Source: Methylobacter sp. KS41
GTDB taxonomy: Bacteria; Pseudomonadota; Gammaproteobacteria; Methylococcales; Methylomonadaceae
DNA length: 64,000 bases
Assembly (NCBI GenBank): GCA_002862125.1
Contig: PHSP01000003.1
Location: 248,001-312,000 of the forward strand
Direction: 5' to 3'
Shown: positions 54,108 to 63,567 of the stretch, piece after piece
How positions within the stretch are numbered: the first letter of the stretch is position 1
Layout of the letters: the number at the start of each line of letters is the position of its first letter
Made by a program: the position numbers and the translations under genes
Notes under the pieces: model-generated
What the model was told of the DNA's origin: nothing
Databases searched by the model: none
What the model saw: the letters and a program-made list of their open reading frames with translations, nothing else

Positions 54108-55556
54108 ATGAAAATCTGGAAAAACTATAAAACTGAAACTGCTTACGATGAGCTGATGCATTCTGAATTCCAATCGCGACCGGTGAGTCACGGCTTATGC
54201 CAATATTTGGATTCACTTAAAAAAGAGGACATAGACAAACGGAAAATGGCTGCCGAACTGGCTATTATGGAAATGGGCATAACTTTTACAGTCTACAGTG
54301 ATGAGGGGAATATAGACCGTGCTTGGCCATTCGACATTATTCCGCGCATTATCGATGCTAAAGAATGGAGGATTATAGAAAAAGGCTTAAAACAACGTTT
54401 AACGGCTTTAAACTGTTTTATCAGTGATGTTTATAGCGACCAAACGTTTATCAAGGCTGGAAAAATGCCTTCCGGCATTATCAACAGCTCAAAAAATTTT
54501 CGCAAGGAATGCATTGGCATGAAGCCCCGTTACAATGTCTGGGCCAATATTTGCGGCACTGATTTGGTGCGTGACAAAGATGGCATTATGTATGTTCTGG
54601 AAGACAATTTGCGCGTTCCCTCCGGGGTTTCTTATATGCTGGAAAACAGGGTTATCACTAAACGTGTGTTTCCTGAGCTGTTTCAGGGCATCGATATACT
54701 ACCCATTGATGATTATCCCATTCACTTGCATAACATGCTATCGTCAATCGCTCCGCACCAGAATGGGCAAGTTACTTGTGTGGTATTGACCCCCGGCATC
54801 TACAACTCGGCTTATTTTGAACATGCCTATTTAGCGCAGCAAATGGGCTCGCAACTCGTTGAAGGCAAGGACCTGGTGGTCGATGAAGATAATTATGTCT
54901 ACATGCGCACTATTGAAGGATTGGAAAAAGTCGATGTTATTTACCGGCGCATTGATGATGATTTTCTTGATCCCGAAGTATTTCGAAAAGACTCAACACT
55001 GGGCGTGCCGGGTTTGATGCGCGCCTGGAAAGCCGGCAATGTCGCCTTGGCTAATGCGCCGGGTGCGGGTGTTGCCGATGATAAAGTAGTCTATGCCTAT
55101 GTGCCGGAAATGATACGTTACTATCTGAATGAAGAGCCGATACTGCCAAATGTGCCAACTTATTTGTGCAGTAAAAAAGAGGACCTTGATTATGTATTGG
55201 AGCATTTAGCGGAACTGGTAGTAAAGCCAGCCAATGAATCTGGCGGTTACGGCATGCTGGTAGGGCCTCAAGCCACGGCAAAAGAAGTAGAAAATTTCAG
55301 GCAAATTATTCAAAAAGATCCACGCAACTATATCGCACAGCCGACTTTGGCAATTTCAACGGCACCAACATTGTGCAAAGGCAAGCTGGAGCCGCGCCAT
55401 ATTGATCTTCGCCCGTTTATTTTGCAAGGTGAAAATACCTTTGTAACGGCAGGCGGTCTGACCAGGGTGGCGCTGAAAAAAGGTTCGTTGGTGGTCAATT
55501 CCTCGCAAGGGGGCGGCAGTAAAGATACCTGGATTATTAATATGGAGGGCAGCTAA
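54108..55556 (+). CDS. Circularly permuted ATP-grasp protein (type 1)
   Basis: This 482-residue protein of the DUF404/DUF407 circularly permuted ATP-grasp family carries GITFTVYSDEGNIDRAWPFD near residues 65-85, then VWANICGTDLVRDKDGIMYVLEDNLRVPSG near 150, EHAYLAQQMGSQLVEG, VKPANESGGYGMLVG near 370 and the C-terminal RHIDLRPF and VVNSSQGGGSKDTW segment. Such enzymes probably form an amide or peptide bond using ATP. It abuts the alpha-E gene (stop and start overlap by one base) and faces the Anbu operon. The peptide made is unknown. Confidence 0.88.
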   Translation: MKIWKNYKTETAYDELMHSEFQSRPVSHGLCQYLDSLKKEDIDKRKMAAELAIMEMGITFTVYSDEGNIDRAWPFDIIPRIIDAKEWRIIEKGLKQRLTALNCFISDVYSDQTFIKAGKMPSGIINSSKNFRKECIGMKPRYNVWANICGTDLVRDKDGIMYVLEDNLRVPSGVSYMLENRVITKRVFPELFQGIDILPIDDYPIHLHNMLSSIAPHQNGQVTCVVLTPGIYNSAYFEHAYLAQQMGSQLVEGKDLVVDEDNYVYMRTIEGLEKVDVIYRRIDDDFLDPEVFRKDSTLGVPGLMRAWKAGNVALANAPGAGVADDKVVYAYVPEMIRYYLNEEPILPNVPTYLCSKKEDLDYVLEHLAELVVKPANESGGYGMLVGPQATAKEVENFRQIIQKDPRNYIAQPTLAISTAPTLCKGKLEPRHIDLRPFILQGENTFVTAGGLTRVALKKGSLVVNSSQGGGSKDTWIINMEGS

Positions 55557-56494
55557 TGTTATCTCGCTCGGCGGAACGCTTGTATTGGCTGGCACGTTAT
55601 CTGGAACGCACAGAAAATATTGCCAGGCTTGTTAGTGTACACATGAATTTATTGTTGGATTTGCCCAAGGGCGTTGAAATGGGTTGGCGGCAACTGATCT
55701 TGATTAATGCCGCGGAAAAGGAGTTTTACGAAAAAAATAATATAGCCAATGAGCGTAATCTTATCGGATTTTTATTGGCTGATGCCAGTTATCCGGGATC
55801 TTTGTTTTCGTCATTATCCGCGGCCAGGGAAAATATTCGCACCTCCAGAGAGTTATTGCCGGATGAGGCCTGGGAACAAGTCAACGAAATGTATTTGTTT
55901 GCGAAAAACAATCTGGATACTGTTGCCGATCGCCGCCATCGCGTGATATTTCTTAATGAAATTCTTAAAGGATGCCAGCGTTTTACCGGTTTATTATCCG
56001 GCTATATGAGTCATAACCACCCTTACCGGTTTATTCGTTTGGGGGGGAATATTGAACGCGCTGATATGACCAGCCGTATTCTGGATTTAGCTTCCTTACT
56101 CTTATCGGAATCGCGTAGTAATGAAATGCGCCAATATGAAACAATTTTATGGATGAATGTCTTAAAGTCCCTGAATGCTTTACTGATGTACCGTCAACAA
56201 ATGCGCAGTAGAGTTAAAGGCGATGATGTGCTTAACTTTCTATTGCTTGATATAAATCTGCCAAGATCTGTGGGCTACTGTATCGCTGAAATGTATGACT
56301 GTATCAGCAAGCTGCCGAATAATGACCAGTTGCTTTTGAAACTTATCGACCTCGAAACCTATGTGCAAGCCATTGACATCCGGCAAACAACACAAGTTCA
56401 GCTGCGCAGCATTCTTGATGTCATACAAAATAAGCTGGGAGGCTTACACACTCAGATTTCCGATAACTGGTTTTTGACAGCCTCAGGAGAGTGA
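55556..56494 (+). CDS. Alpha-E domain protein (DUF403)
   Basis: The 312-residue all-helical protein begins MLSRSAERLYWLARYLERTE, the alpha-E signature, and continues with ARENIRTSRELLPDEAWEQVN, SHNHPYRFIRLGGNIERADM and DINLPRSVGYCIAEM. Alpha-E proteins are nearly always coded beside circularly permuted ATP-grasps, with which they act. Here the start overlaps the ATP-grasp stop (TAATG). It ends 160 bases before the convergent hypothetical gene. Confidence 0.9.
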   Translation: MLSRSAERLYWLARYLERTENIARLVSVHMNLLLDLPKGVEMGWRQLILINAAEKEFYEKNNIANERNLIGFLLADASYPGSLFSSLSAARENIRTSRELLPDEAWEQVNEMYLFAKNNLDTVADRRHRVIFLNEILKGCQRFTGLLSGYMSHNHPYRFIRLGGNIERADMTSRILDLASLLLSESRSNEMRQYETILWMNVLKSLNALLMYRQQMRSRVKGDDVLNFLLLDINLPRSVGYCIAEMYDCISKLPNNDQLLLKLIDLETYVQAIDIRQTTQVQLRSILDVIQNKLGGLHTQISDNWFLTASGE

Positions 56495-56653
56495 AACCGC
56501 AAGACAAACAAAATATACAATGCTTTGCAGCGATGCGGTTAAACTTTAACGCGTTTCTGGAATACTATCCGGTCATGAGCTTATGCTGATATTTATTAGA
56601 TTGAGGGGGCGCGCAAATTTAACGGTAATTGACAGGGGTTTATGGAATGAAAG

Positions 56654-57127
56654 TTAACCTGGTGATCCCGGTGTTAATGAGTTCAGCGGCGCGGAAGATA
56701 CCGTAAGATGGGGCCCTTCCGGACTATCCTTGACGCTGTAGTTCAGGACGAGCCTGTTATCCTTTGGAAACAGATTGTCCTTGCGTTGAATCATTGCGCC
56801 TATGAAATGGAGCGTAGTTGTTGCAGGAGCGGGGCTGGTGTCTTTTGAATCAGCATGCAGCACAGTGTCAATTTCGCATTCCAACTCTTCCCGCATTATT
56901 GGCATTGTATCAACAAAATCAGTCAATTTTTCGAGGCGTTCCGCTTCCGGCAGCACCGCGATATTCCATGCTACTGCTGTCAGCCCAATCAGGTTTTCTA
57001 GCTCCCTGGCAGGCAGCTTTTCAGGTTCAAACGGTTCGCACAGCTCTATGAGAGCCTCTGATAATTTAATGCCTCCGTCTTGTTTTTGCTGTCTTTGTAA
57101 CTGTTTTTTCCGGCTTGCTTTACCCAT
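56654..57127 (-). CDS. Hypothetical protein in the Anbu locus
   Basis: The 157-residue cytoplasmic protein starts MGKASRKKQLQRQQKQDGGI with a basic N-terminus; the SKK-type lysine/glutamine-rich start is shared by many small ribosome- or nucleic-acid-associated proteins. It continues with AWNIAVLPEAERLEKLTDF and VLNYSVKDSPEGPHLTV. No family is recognised. It lies after anbu on the same strand, 183 bases away, and may or may not belong to that operon. Confidence 0.5.
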   Translation of the reverse strand: MGKASRKKQLQRQQKQDGGIKLSEALIELCEPFEPEKLPARELENLIGLTAVAWNIAVLPEAERLEKLTDFVDTMPIMREELECEIDTVLHADSKDTSPAPATTTLHFIGAMIQRKDNLFPKDNRLVLNYSVKDSPEGPHLTVSSAPLNSLTPGSPG

Positions 57128-57309
57128 AGTGAATTTCCAAGGATTGTCATGTAGTTAGCTTGTCAATTTAGCGGGTCGTCCTTTTACTTCGCGGACCACC
57201 TTGCTAAAATCACGTGACGAAGGCATTAGGCGATACAGGGTGGAAATTTGAATGTCTCCAGTCTTTTCGCACGATTAATGGCGAGTGAGCGGACACATGA
57301 TTATTTATC

Positions 57310-58062
57310 TTATAAAGATACGCGCATTGGTCTAACTGACTTTTTGTCAAAGCAAGGCAATGCCGCAATCGCTTCACGCAATTTGGCTTCCCAGCTACGT
57401 CTGAGCCGCAGCATATAATCATCATCATCGTCAAAGCAGTAATACTCATCCAGGCTAAAACTGTTCTTATGGTAAATCAGCATTTCCACTGGCGCTCCAA
57501 CACTGGCATTACTGCGTATGGTAGAGTCCATAGAGACCAGGCAACAGCGAGCCGCCTCGTCTATTGATGTATCCAGCTTAAGAAAGCGGTCCAGTATGGG
57601 TTTGCCGTATTTACTCTCACCAATTTGCAGGAAAGGCGTGTTAGCTGAACTGGTTATGCTGTTGCCTTCTGCATAAACCATGTAAGCGCCATGCTCATCA
57701 GCGCCGATTTGACCCGCTAAAATGAAGCTGGCGGAAGGATTAAATGCGGATTGTCCGGAACTTTTGTGCTGCTTCTGTTTGTCGACACTCACATGACCTA
57801 AATATTCCGCCGCCTCGAAAAGGCTTTCCACGGTATTTAAATTGATTTTCGCGTTTTTGATTTTGTCGCGGTGTAATTGCTCTAAAACGGCTTGTGTAGT
57901 AGCAAGATTGCCGGCGCAAAGTAAAATAATCTTACGATCGCTTAACGTATCAAATGCGTGCATTTTTCCATGCGTGCTGACATTATCAATACCGGCATTG
58001 GTTCTTGAGTCAGAAACCAGAATAAATCCTGCGTCTATAGAAGCTGCAATACAATAAGTCAT
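57310..58062 (-). CDS. Anbu peptidase (ancestral proteasome beta-like)
   Basis: The 250-residue protein is a bacterial proteasome homologue of the Anbu type. It begins MTYCIAASIDAGFILVSDSR; Thr2 would be the N-terminal nucleophile after Met removal, with Asp18 and Lys33 as active-site partners. FILAGQIGADEHGAYMVYAEG and the C-terminal region fit. Anbu forms open ring-like assemblies of unclear substrate. It is preceded on the same strand by transglutaminase-like and ATP-grasp genes, the standard Anbu neighbourhood. Confidence 0.9.
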   Translation of the reverse strand: MTYCIAASIDAGFILVSDSRTNAGIDNVSTHGKMHAFDTLSDRKIILLCAGNLATTQAVLEQLHRDKIKNAKINLNTVESLFEAAEYLGHVSVDKQKQHKSSGQSAFNPSASFILAGQIGADEHGAYMVYAEGNSITSSANTPFLQIGESKYGKPILDRFLKLDTSIDEAARCCLVSMDSTIRSNASVGAPVEMLIYHKNSFSLDEYYCFDDDDDYMLRLRRSWEAKLREAIAALPCFDKKSVRPMRVSL

Positions 58063-58096
58063 GAATATTTAGCCGTCGTTATTAAATTATAATCGG

Positions 58097-58885
58097 TTAA
58101 TTATCCAGCAAATCGACCCGAACGTCCATGTTGTTCAAAAGACAACCTGAGCCAAACTGATGAAATATGGAAACATCCGCTGCGTCGCGCCCAAAAGCGG
58201 TTATTACTCTGCCGCTTCGCAAGCCGCTTTGAGTGGGGTCGAAAGTATACCATCGATCGCCGATATAGGCCTCAAACCAGGCATGTAAATCCATGGGTTG
58301 CAGATTATGCAGGTAACCTACGACCAGCCGCGCGGGAATGCTGATACTGCGGCAGAGCGCAATGGCGAGCTGGGCAAGGTCCCGGCAAACGCCATAACCA
58401 TGTTGATGCACTTCTACAGCTGATAATGGAAACTCACTGGTGCCGGGTAAATATTGTATAGTATTCCTTACCCAGTCAGTAATCCGGCTGACTTGATCGT
58501 AACCCGGCAGTGAGTCAAAGGTTATTTCTCTGGCAAGAGCTCCAAACCGGTCGGATTCACAATAACGGCTGGGCAACAGAAAGGTGAGCGCTTCGTTGGG
58601 AAGATGCTGTATTTCAACAAAATGCGCCCCTGGCGCGGCATCAATATTATCAGGAGCCATGACCTCAGCCGAGGTATGGATCAAAAAGTCACCGACCGGG
58701 GCAACCAGCCGCTGACAGGAATTGCCAAAGCTATCTGTACTTTCTATCATCGGCATGGCGGGCTTAATGGTATAAACCTCGCGGTTGATCCACTGCTGTA
58801 CGCCTCTGAAAGGACGCAGCATTAAAATTAAAGCGCTCGCCTCTACTACGTGGAAACGTAGATTACAACTAACTCTCAATTTCAT
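58097..58885 (-). CDS. Transglutaminase-like cysteine protease (Anbu-linked)
   Basis: The 262-residue transglutaminase-core protein has the catalytic Cys in HQHGYGVCRDLAQLAIALCR near residue 167, His in DLHAWFEAY near 202 and Asp in WYTFDPTQSG near 217. The N-terminal beta part ends in PLSAVEVHQ. In the Anbu group this enzyme may release or trim a peptide made by the ATP-grasp pair. It lies 34 bases before anbu. A second transglutaminase gene in the locus is not very similar in its N-terminal part. Confidence 0.87.
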   Translation of the reverse strand: MKLRVSCNLRFHVVEASALILMLRPFRGVQQWINREVYTIKPAMPMIESTDSFGNSCQRLVAPVGDFLIHTSAEVMAPDNIDAAPGAHFVEIQHLPNEALTFLLPSRYCESDRFGALAREITFDSLPGYDQVSRITDWVRNTIQYLPGTSEFPLSAVEVHQHGYGVCRDLAQLAIALCRSISIPARLVVGYLHNLQPMDLHAWFEAYIGDRWYTFDPTQSGLRSGRVITAFGRDAADVSIFHQFGSGCLLNNMDVRVDLLDN

Positions 58886-58933
58886 GTCGAAAGACCCCGG
58901 GTAAGTGCTCCATGATCACCATAGTGAAACGCT

Positions 58934-59629
58934 TCAGAGCTCCAGCGACTCAATTTCTTTATACGCATGATTTAGCCAGATTTTAACCCGCTGTCTTTCA
59001 AGTAAACCCAAGGCATTGAGGCTAGCGGTATCTTTGTTTTTTGCGGCCCAAAAACTGTAGCTGTTACTATCAATTTTGGTCATAGCCGGCGCATGAAGGC
59101 GCTTAAGCGTAATAACCCGGGCATTCAAATCCAGTGCCCGGTCTTTAACACCCGAAAATTCCAGGATATTAAAGTTATCATCACGAAGCTGGTTCTGTAC
59201 CAGAACGTAATTGAGCCTGGAACCATATTGATCGAGCAATTTGCTTAATAAATCCACGCAATCTTTACCTGAATCCATGACATTCCAATAGCAGATAGAA
59301 ATTTCCAGCTCTTTTGCCAATTCCAGCACGCCGGATTCTTCTATCCACAGCGCCAGCGGATAATGGGTTTGCGCTGCAAGATCAACCAGAATCCGTTGTT
59401 CCGGCTGTGCGGAAGCGGTCTCTATTATGGCGTCCAGGCTTTGGTAATTATCGATTACGGTAGGCGATGCATAGTCACTGTAAAAACGCAGCAACGAACC
59501 ATGCGATCTATCTGTATCAAAACCTATAAAGGGTATTTCGTGATCAATCATGTATTGCGCCAGGAGACGTGCGACAACAGATTTGCCCACGCCGCCTTTT
59601 TCACCGCCGATTAGATGAATAGTGCTCAT
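58934..59629 (-). CDS. ParA/MinD-like P-loop ATPase
   Basis: The 231-residue protein begins MSTIHLIGGEKGGVGKSVVA with the deviant Walker A KGGVGKS at residues 11-17, then IGFDTDRSHGSLLRFY (Asp39 type) and ILVDLAAQTHYPL (Walker B, Asp near 82). It resembles the small ParA-like ATPases that act in partition or in assembly positioning. It lies between the two transglutaminase genes of the Anbu operon, 48 and 108 bases from its neighbours. It is not a usual member of such loci, as far as I know. Confidence 0.85.
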   Translation of the reverse strand: MSTIHLIGGEKGGVGKSVVARLLAQYMIDHEIPFIGFDTDRSHGSLLRFYSDYASPTVIDNYQSLDAIIETASAQPEQRILVDLAAQTHYPLALWIEESGVLELAKELEISICYWNVMDSGKDCVDLLSKLLDQYGSRLNYVLVQNQLRDDNFNILEFSGVKDRALDLNARVITLKRLHAPAMTKIDSNSYSFWAAKNKDTASLNALGLLERQRVKIWLNHAYKEIESLEL

Positions 59630-59737
59630 ATATTTTCCGTTAAGTTAAAAAATTAAGTAGATAAAAGATAAAAAATAAAAAACAAAAGGTTAAAAAAGCT
59701 ATCCTGAGTTGCTTATCCAGAGCTTTTACCTTGAACC

Positions 59738-60673
59738 CTAATCCAACCTCAATACATCCACCGACACCGACAACGTATGCTGACCTCCGCCAAAAGCAAT
59801 GCCTTTAAGCGGAGTTACATCGGCATAATCTCGTCCCCACGCCAAAGTGATATGTTGGTCCAGCGGCACGGTATTGTTGGTTGGGTCAAAATCCAGCCAG
59901 CCGGTGCCGGGAATATAGACTGAAAACCAGGCATGAGAAGCATCGGCGCCCACCAGCCGTTGTTTGCCCGGTTCAGGTAAAGTTTCGACATAACCGCTGA
60001 TGTAGCGCGCGGCCATGCCATAGGCGCGCAAACAACCGATAGCCAGATGCGCAAAATCCTGACAGACTCCTCGGCGAAAGCTAAGTACATCGGATAGCGG
60101 CGTAGCAATTGTGGTAAATGCAGGATCATAAGTAAAATCCCGGTAAATACGCTGCATTAAGTCGCGGACGACATCCACCAGGGGGCGGTTTGGCAAAAAC
60201 GAACTTTGCGCATAGTCAGCAAGTCCGGGCGTTATTGTCACCATCGGGGAATCTAGAATGTATTGCTTGGCCTCCAATAGTTCAAGTGTCAGATCCTGAT
60301 TTTGCATTTGGCTTTGAGTCTGCTGACTTTGTACTTGGCCTTGCAGCGTCGTTTCCTGTAATAGTCCGCGCACTTGCTCCCACGTCATCTGATTAAACAA
60401 ATCCAGATTGTTTTGTCTGGAAAATATCGTCACTTCACTGATTGCGGTGACAATTAATTGAGTGTGGGATTGCTGGGTGGCGAAATAAGCCACGCGATTA
60501 CCGAAAAAATCGATTCGTTCGCGATAATCCGCATGCGCCGGTTTTATGTCGAAGCGGCTGCCGTGGCATTCCTGGCGCCAGAAATTGCGTGGCTGTAATC
60601 TGGCTTCATTCTGGCATAATCCCACTGGCTGACTGTAGTGATACACGGTGGTATGCGTTACGCGGTATTTCAA
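59738..60673 (-). CDS. Transglutaminase-like protein (ATP-grasp-linked)
   Basis: The 311-residue protein has an N-terminal beta domain that begins MKYRVTHTTVYHYSQPVGLC, followed by a transglutaminase core with Cys in RRGVCQDFAHLAIGCLRAYG near residue 213, His in ASHAWFSVY near 247 and Asp in WLDFDPTNN near 262. A short Gln-rich linker (LQGQVQSQQTQSQMQNQDL) lies near residues 113-131. It overlaps the ATP-grasp fusion gene by four bases. Confidence 0.88.
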   Translation of the reverse strand: MKYRVTHTTVYHYSQPVGLCQNEARLQPRNFWRQECHGSRFDIKPAHADYRERIDFFGNRVAYFATQQSHTQLIVTAISEVTIFSRQNNLDLFNQMTWEQVRGLLQETTLQGQVQSQQTQSQMQNQDLTLELLEAKQYILDSPMVTITPGLADYAQSSFLPNRPLVDVVRDLMQRIYRDFTYDPAFTTIATPLSDVLSFRRGVCQDFAHLAIGCLRAYGMAARYISGYVETLPEPGKQRLVGADASHAWFSVYIPGTGWLDFDPTNNTVPLDQHITLAWGRDYADVTPLKGIAFGGGQHTLSVSVDVLRLD

Positions 60674-63243
60674 GGCTCATCCTCGGAAGGGACGCTTTGG
60701 GTTACAAGCTGTGAAGTCTGCGAGTGGCTAAAATAGGTTTGCGCAATAACTTCCGCGATCCGCCATAACAAATCAGACGTGTTCGATAGCAAACTTTCCA
60801 AATCAGTGTAAATACCTTCATTTTCATTAGGCCGGGTTAATTCAAGCACATTGGACATGCGCAGATCAGTGTAAGCTTTTAAGATTAAACGCTCTTCTTC
60901 GCTCAGATGGCGTTTGCCGCTTCCTCGCGGCAAGGCATCCACATGGATGGATAACTGTTGCAGTTGATAGGCGACCGAGCGGGGATGTGTCTCATCCATT
61001 AATAATAGCTCCAGCACCATGGGTAACTGGATATAAGAACGGTACCGGCGCTGGTAAATAGTTAAGCTGTCGGTTGAAACCAGAACTGCTTCAAGCACTT
61101 GATTTTGCAAGGCGTCCTCATGTCGAAGAGCCAATGTTGAGCGGATTAGCGCGATAAGCGCCAGCGCCCGCTCCAGTCTGCGCCCGCTGTCCAGCATTAC
61201 CCAGGCCGCTTCACGCGTCATGCTCTCATTGGTTAAACCGGTAAAAGCGACAATGCCGGTAATCAACTCATCCAGATTCTTCTGCAACTCCTCGATGTTA
61301 ATACCATTATTAATGACCCTTTGTTGCCATCGGCGTTGAATATTGTCGATACTTCGCCAGGTATCATGCGACCACAAGTCACGGATGCCGAATGCAGCCT
61401 GAAAGAAGTCCTGAATATTCGCCGTCAATGAGCCTTTGCGATGAATATCTCTAACTACCGATAGCAATTCTTCTTCGGGTGTTTTGATGAGTTGCGCATT
61501 GCCTTTTACAAAACCCGGATAAGTGCCGGTAACCTGAGTCAGAGTACGCAGCAGTACATTAAGACAATCATTATCAATGGGGTCTTTGAATTCAAGGCGT
61601 TCTCTCAGTTTTAGCAATATCGTCCGCAACAACCGCGCCGCAGATTCAATGCGCTCAAGATGCCGGCCTACCCAAAACAGGTTGTCCGCGCTACGGCTGG
61701 TCAGCGGTTCAGTGAAGGCATCAATCAATTGATTTCGTCTGGGTTGTGTCCAAAAGCTTACAGACTTATCTGGTTCAGTCGCCAACACCCATGTATCCTT
61801 ACTAACTCCGCCTGCCTGATTTGAAACGATAAAGTTATCTTTTTGGCGGGCAACACGGGTAAGTCCTCCCGGCATCACTTCATAATCGTTAACGCTCGCG
61901 ACAATAAAGGTTCGTAAAACGGCGTTACGCGGTTCGATCTGATGTTCAATAAAGGCAGGCAGAGTGGAGAAACTGACTCGTTCCTGGCCTATAAACAGAT
62001 GCGGTTTAGCTTTAATCTGGCTGCGCAGCTGGTCTTTTTCGATACTGCTTAACGCTCCTCCAAATACAGAATTATTACCCGGACCGCGATTGATGGGTTT
62101 AATAACCAGATTATCAAGATTTTGCAAAACAAAATCGCGCTCGCGGCGCTGTCCACACCACCAGGTCGCAATCGAGGGTAGTTTAAGTTCCTGATTTAAA
62201 TAAAACCGGGATAATCTGGGCAAAAATGCCATCAGGCCGGGATTTTCCAGAATGCTGCTGCCCAAAGGATTGGCAATCGCGACATTACCGCGCCGGACCA
62301 CCTCCATAAGTCCTGCAATGCCCAGCTTTGATTGACAAAGCAATTCCAGAGGGTCGCAGAAAGAGTCGTCAACACGGCGTAAAATTACATCGACTGCTTG
62401 CAGGCCAGCCAGTGATTTTAGCCACACATGCCCGTCGCGCACCGTCAGGTCGCCACCCTGAACCAGGGTAAATCCAAGATAAGCCGCCAGATATGCGTGT
62501 TCAAAATAAGTTTCATTGAGCGGGCCGGGCGTGAGGATGACTATGCGGGGATCTTCTTTGTTGCGAGGTGCAATATCAGCCAGTCCCTTACGCAGGGATT
62601 TGAAAAAACCTGATAACCGGTGCACCTGCGTCTCACGAAAAATATCAGGAAGAACGCGTGTCATCACCATACGGTTTTCCAGTGCATAGCCCGAACCGGA
62701 AGGGGCCTGGGTACGGTCGTCCAACACCCACATTCGCCCATTGGGACCGCGGGCCAAGTTGGCGGAATATATAGTCAGATGCCGCTGCTGGTTTTGCAAT
62801 GCGCCGACACAGGGATGTAAAAAGCCTTCATGGCCAAAAATCAGCTCGGCTGGTAGCAGGCCTTTTTTTAGCAGGGTTTGTTTGCCATATATATCTTTTA
62901 GTATCAAATCGAGCAGGTCGGCGCGTTGCTTAAGACCCGCTTCAATAACCGACCATTCTTCGGAACTGATCAGTAAGGGAACTGGATCAAGCCGCCAGGG
63001 CCGGGTTAGATTTTGCGAATCACCATAAACATTGTAGGTAACCCCGTTTTCACGCAACAGACGTTGAGCTTCCCTGCGGCGCAGCTCAAGTTTCTCGCTA
63101 CCCATTTTTTTAAGCGCATCCATAAAGCGCTCCCAATGGGGCAACACTTTATTTTCGGTGGCATACATTTCATCGTAGATGCCAAGCTGCGTAGCGTAAT
63201 ATTGCGTGCCTATATTGTTTGCAGAGCTGTTCGTGTCACCCAC
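60670..63243 (-). CDS. Circularly permuted ATP-grasp fused to alpha-E
   Basis: The 857-residue fusion combines the two activities coded separately at 54108-56494. The N-terminal part (about 1-490) is a type 2 circularly permuted ATP-grasp with VTYNVYGDSQNLTRPWRLDP near 70, WVLDDRTQAPSGSGYALEN near 173 and VIKPINRGPGNNSVFGG near 387. The C-terminal part (about 520-850) is alpha-E: TSRSADNLFWVGRHLERIES near 525. The operon has no separate alpha-E gene on this strand. It starts the minus-strand operon and is translationally coupled to the TGase gene. Confidence 0.9.
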   Translation of the reverse strand: MGDTNSSANNIGTQYYATQLGIYDEMYATENKVLPHWERFMDALKKMGSEKLELRRREAQRLLRENGVTYNVYGDSQNLTRPWRLDPVPLLISSEEWSVIEAGLKQRADLLDLILKDIYGKQTLLKKGLLPAELIFGHEGFLHPCVGALQNQQRHLTIYSANLARGPNGRMWVLDDRTQAPSGSGYALENRMVMTRVLPDIFRETQVHRLSGFFKSLRKGLADIAPRNKEDPRIVILTPGPLNETYFEHAYLAAYLGFTLVQGGDLTVRDGHVWLKSLAGLQAVDVILRRVDDSFCDPLELLCQSKLGIAGLMEVVRRGNVAIANPLGSSILENPGLMAFLPRLSRFYLNQELKLPSIATWWCGQRRERDFVLQNLDNLVIKPINRGPGNNSVFGGALSSIEKDQLRSQIKAKPHLFIGQERVSFSTLPAFIEHQIEPRNAVLRTFIVASVNDYEVMPGGLTRVARQKDNFIVSNQAGGVSKDTWVLATEPDKSVSFWTQPRRNQLIDAFTEPLTSRSADNLFWVGRHLERIESAARLLRTILLKLRERLEFKDPIDNDCLNVLLRTLTQVTGTYPGFVKGNAQLIKTPEEELLSVVRDIHRKGSLTANIQDFFQAAFGIRDLWSHDTWRSIDNIQRRWQQRVINNGINIEELQKNLDELITGIVAFTGLTNESMTREAAWVMLDSGRRLERALALIALIRSTLALRHEDALQNQVLEAVLVSTDSLTIYQRRYRSYIQLPMVLELLLMDETHPRSVAYQLQQLSIHVDALPRGSGKRHLSEEERLILKAYTDLRMSNVLELTRPNENEGIYTDLESLLSNTSDLLWRIAEVIAQTYFSHSQTSQLVTQSVPSEDEP

Positions 63244-63567
63244 GAATTATTCCTTATGTTTGTTCATTGCCGGTATTATTATCTCATCACTGATGATGCT
63301 TTTTATAGTATTTAACTCTTCGGGTTACACGATATTCAGACATGGATTGCCGGTCAATTCTTCAACACAGCCCGATAATGTTTAATCCATTTGTAAGGGA
63401 CGGGATCTGTCGCCGGATATCATTTTTCCAGCCGTATTGGCGATTCGTCGGGACTGATGCATAAATACAATAGCTGGGGCTAAAAGGGGCAAAAAAATCA
63501 TAAAAATAAATGCCTGCGAACAAGACCAATGCTGCGCATTCAAAGTAAAAAAGATACATTTCTTACA
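63244..63567. other. Gene-free stretch between the Anbu operon and citrate synthase
   Basis: About 320 bases hold the promoter of the minus-strand operon and the 3' flank of gltA. A short minus-strand frame (63362-63559) is Phe/Tyr-rich and lacks a ribosome site, so it is not called. No terminator hairpin with a T run is clear. Confidence 0.4.

Noticed and set aside
63362-63559. 65-codon minus-strand frame before gltA
   Set aside because: AT-rich, Phe/Tyr-dominated translation, no ribosome site; likely chance.
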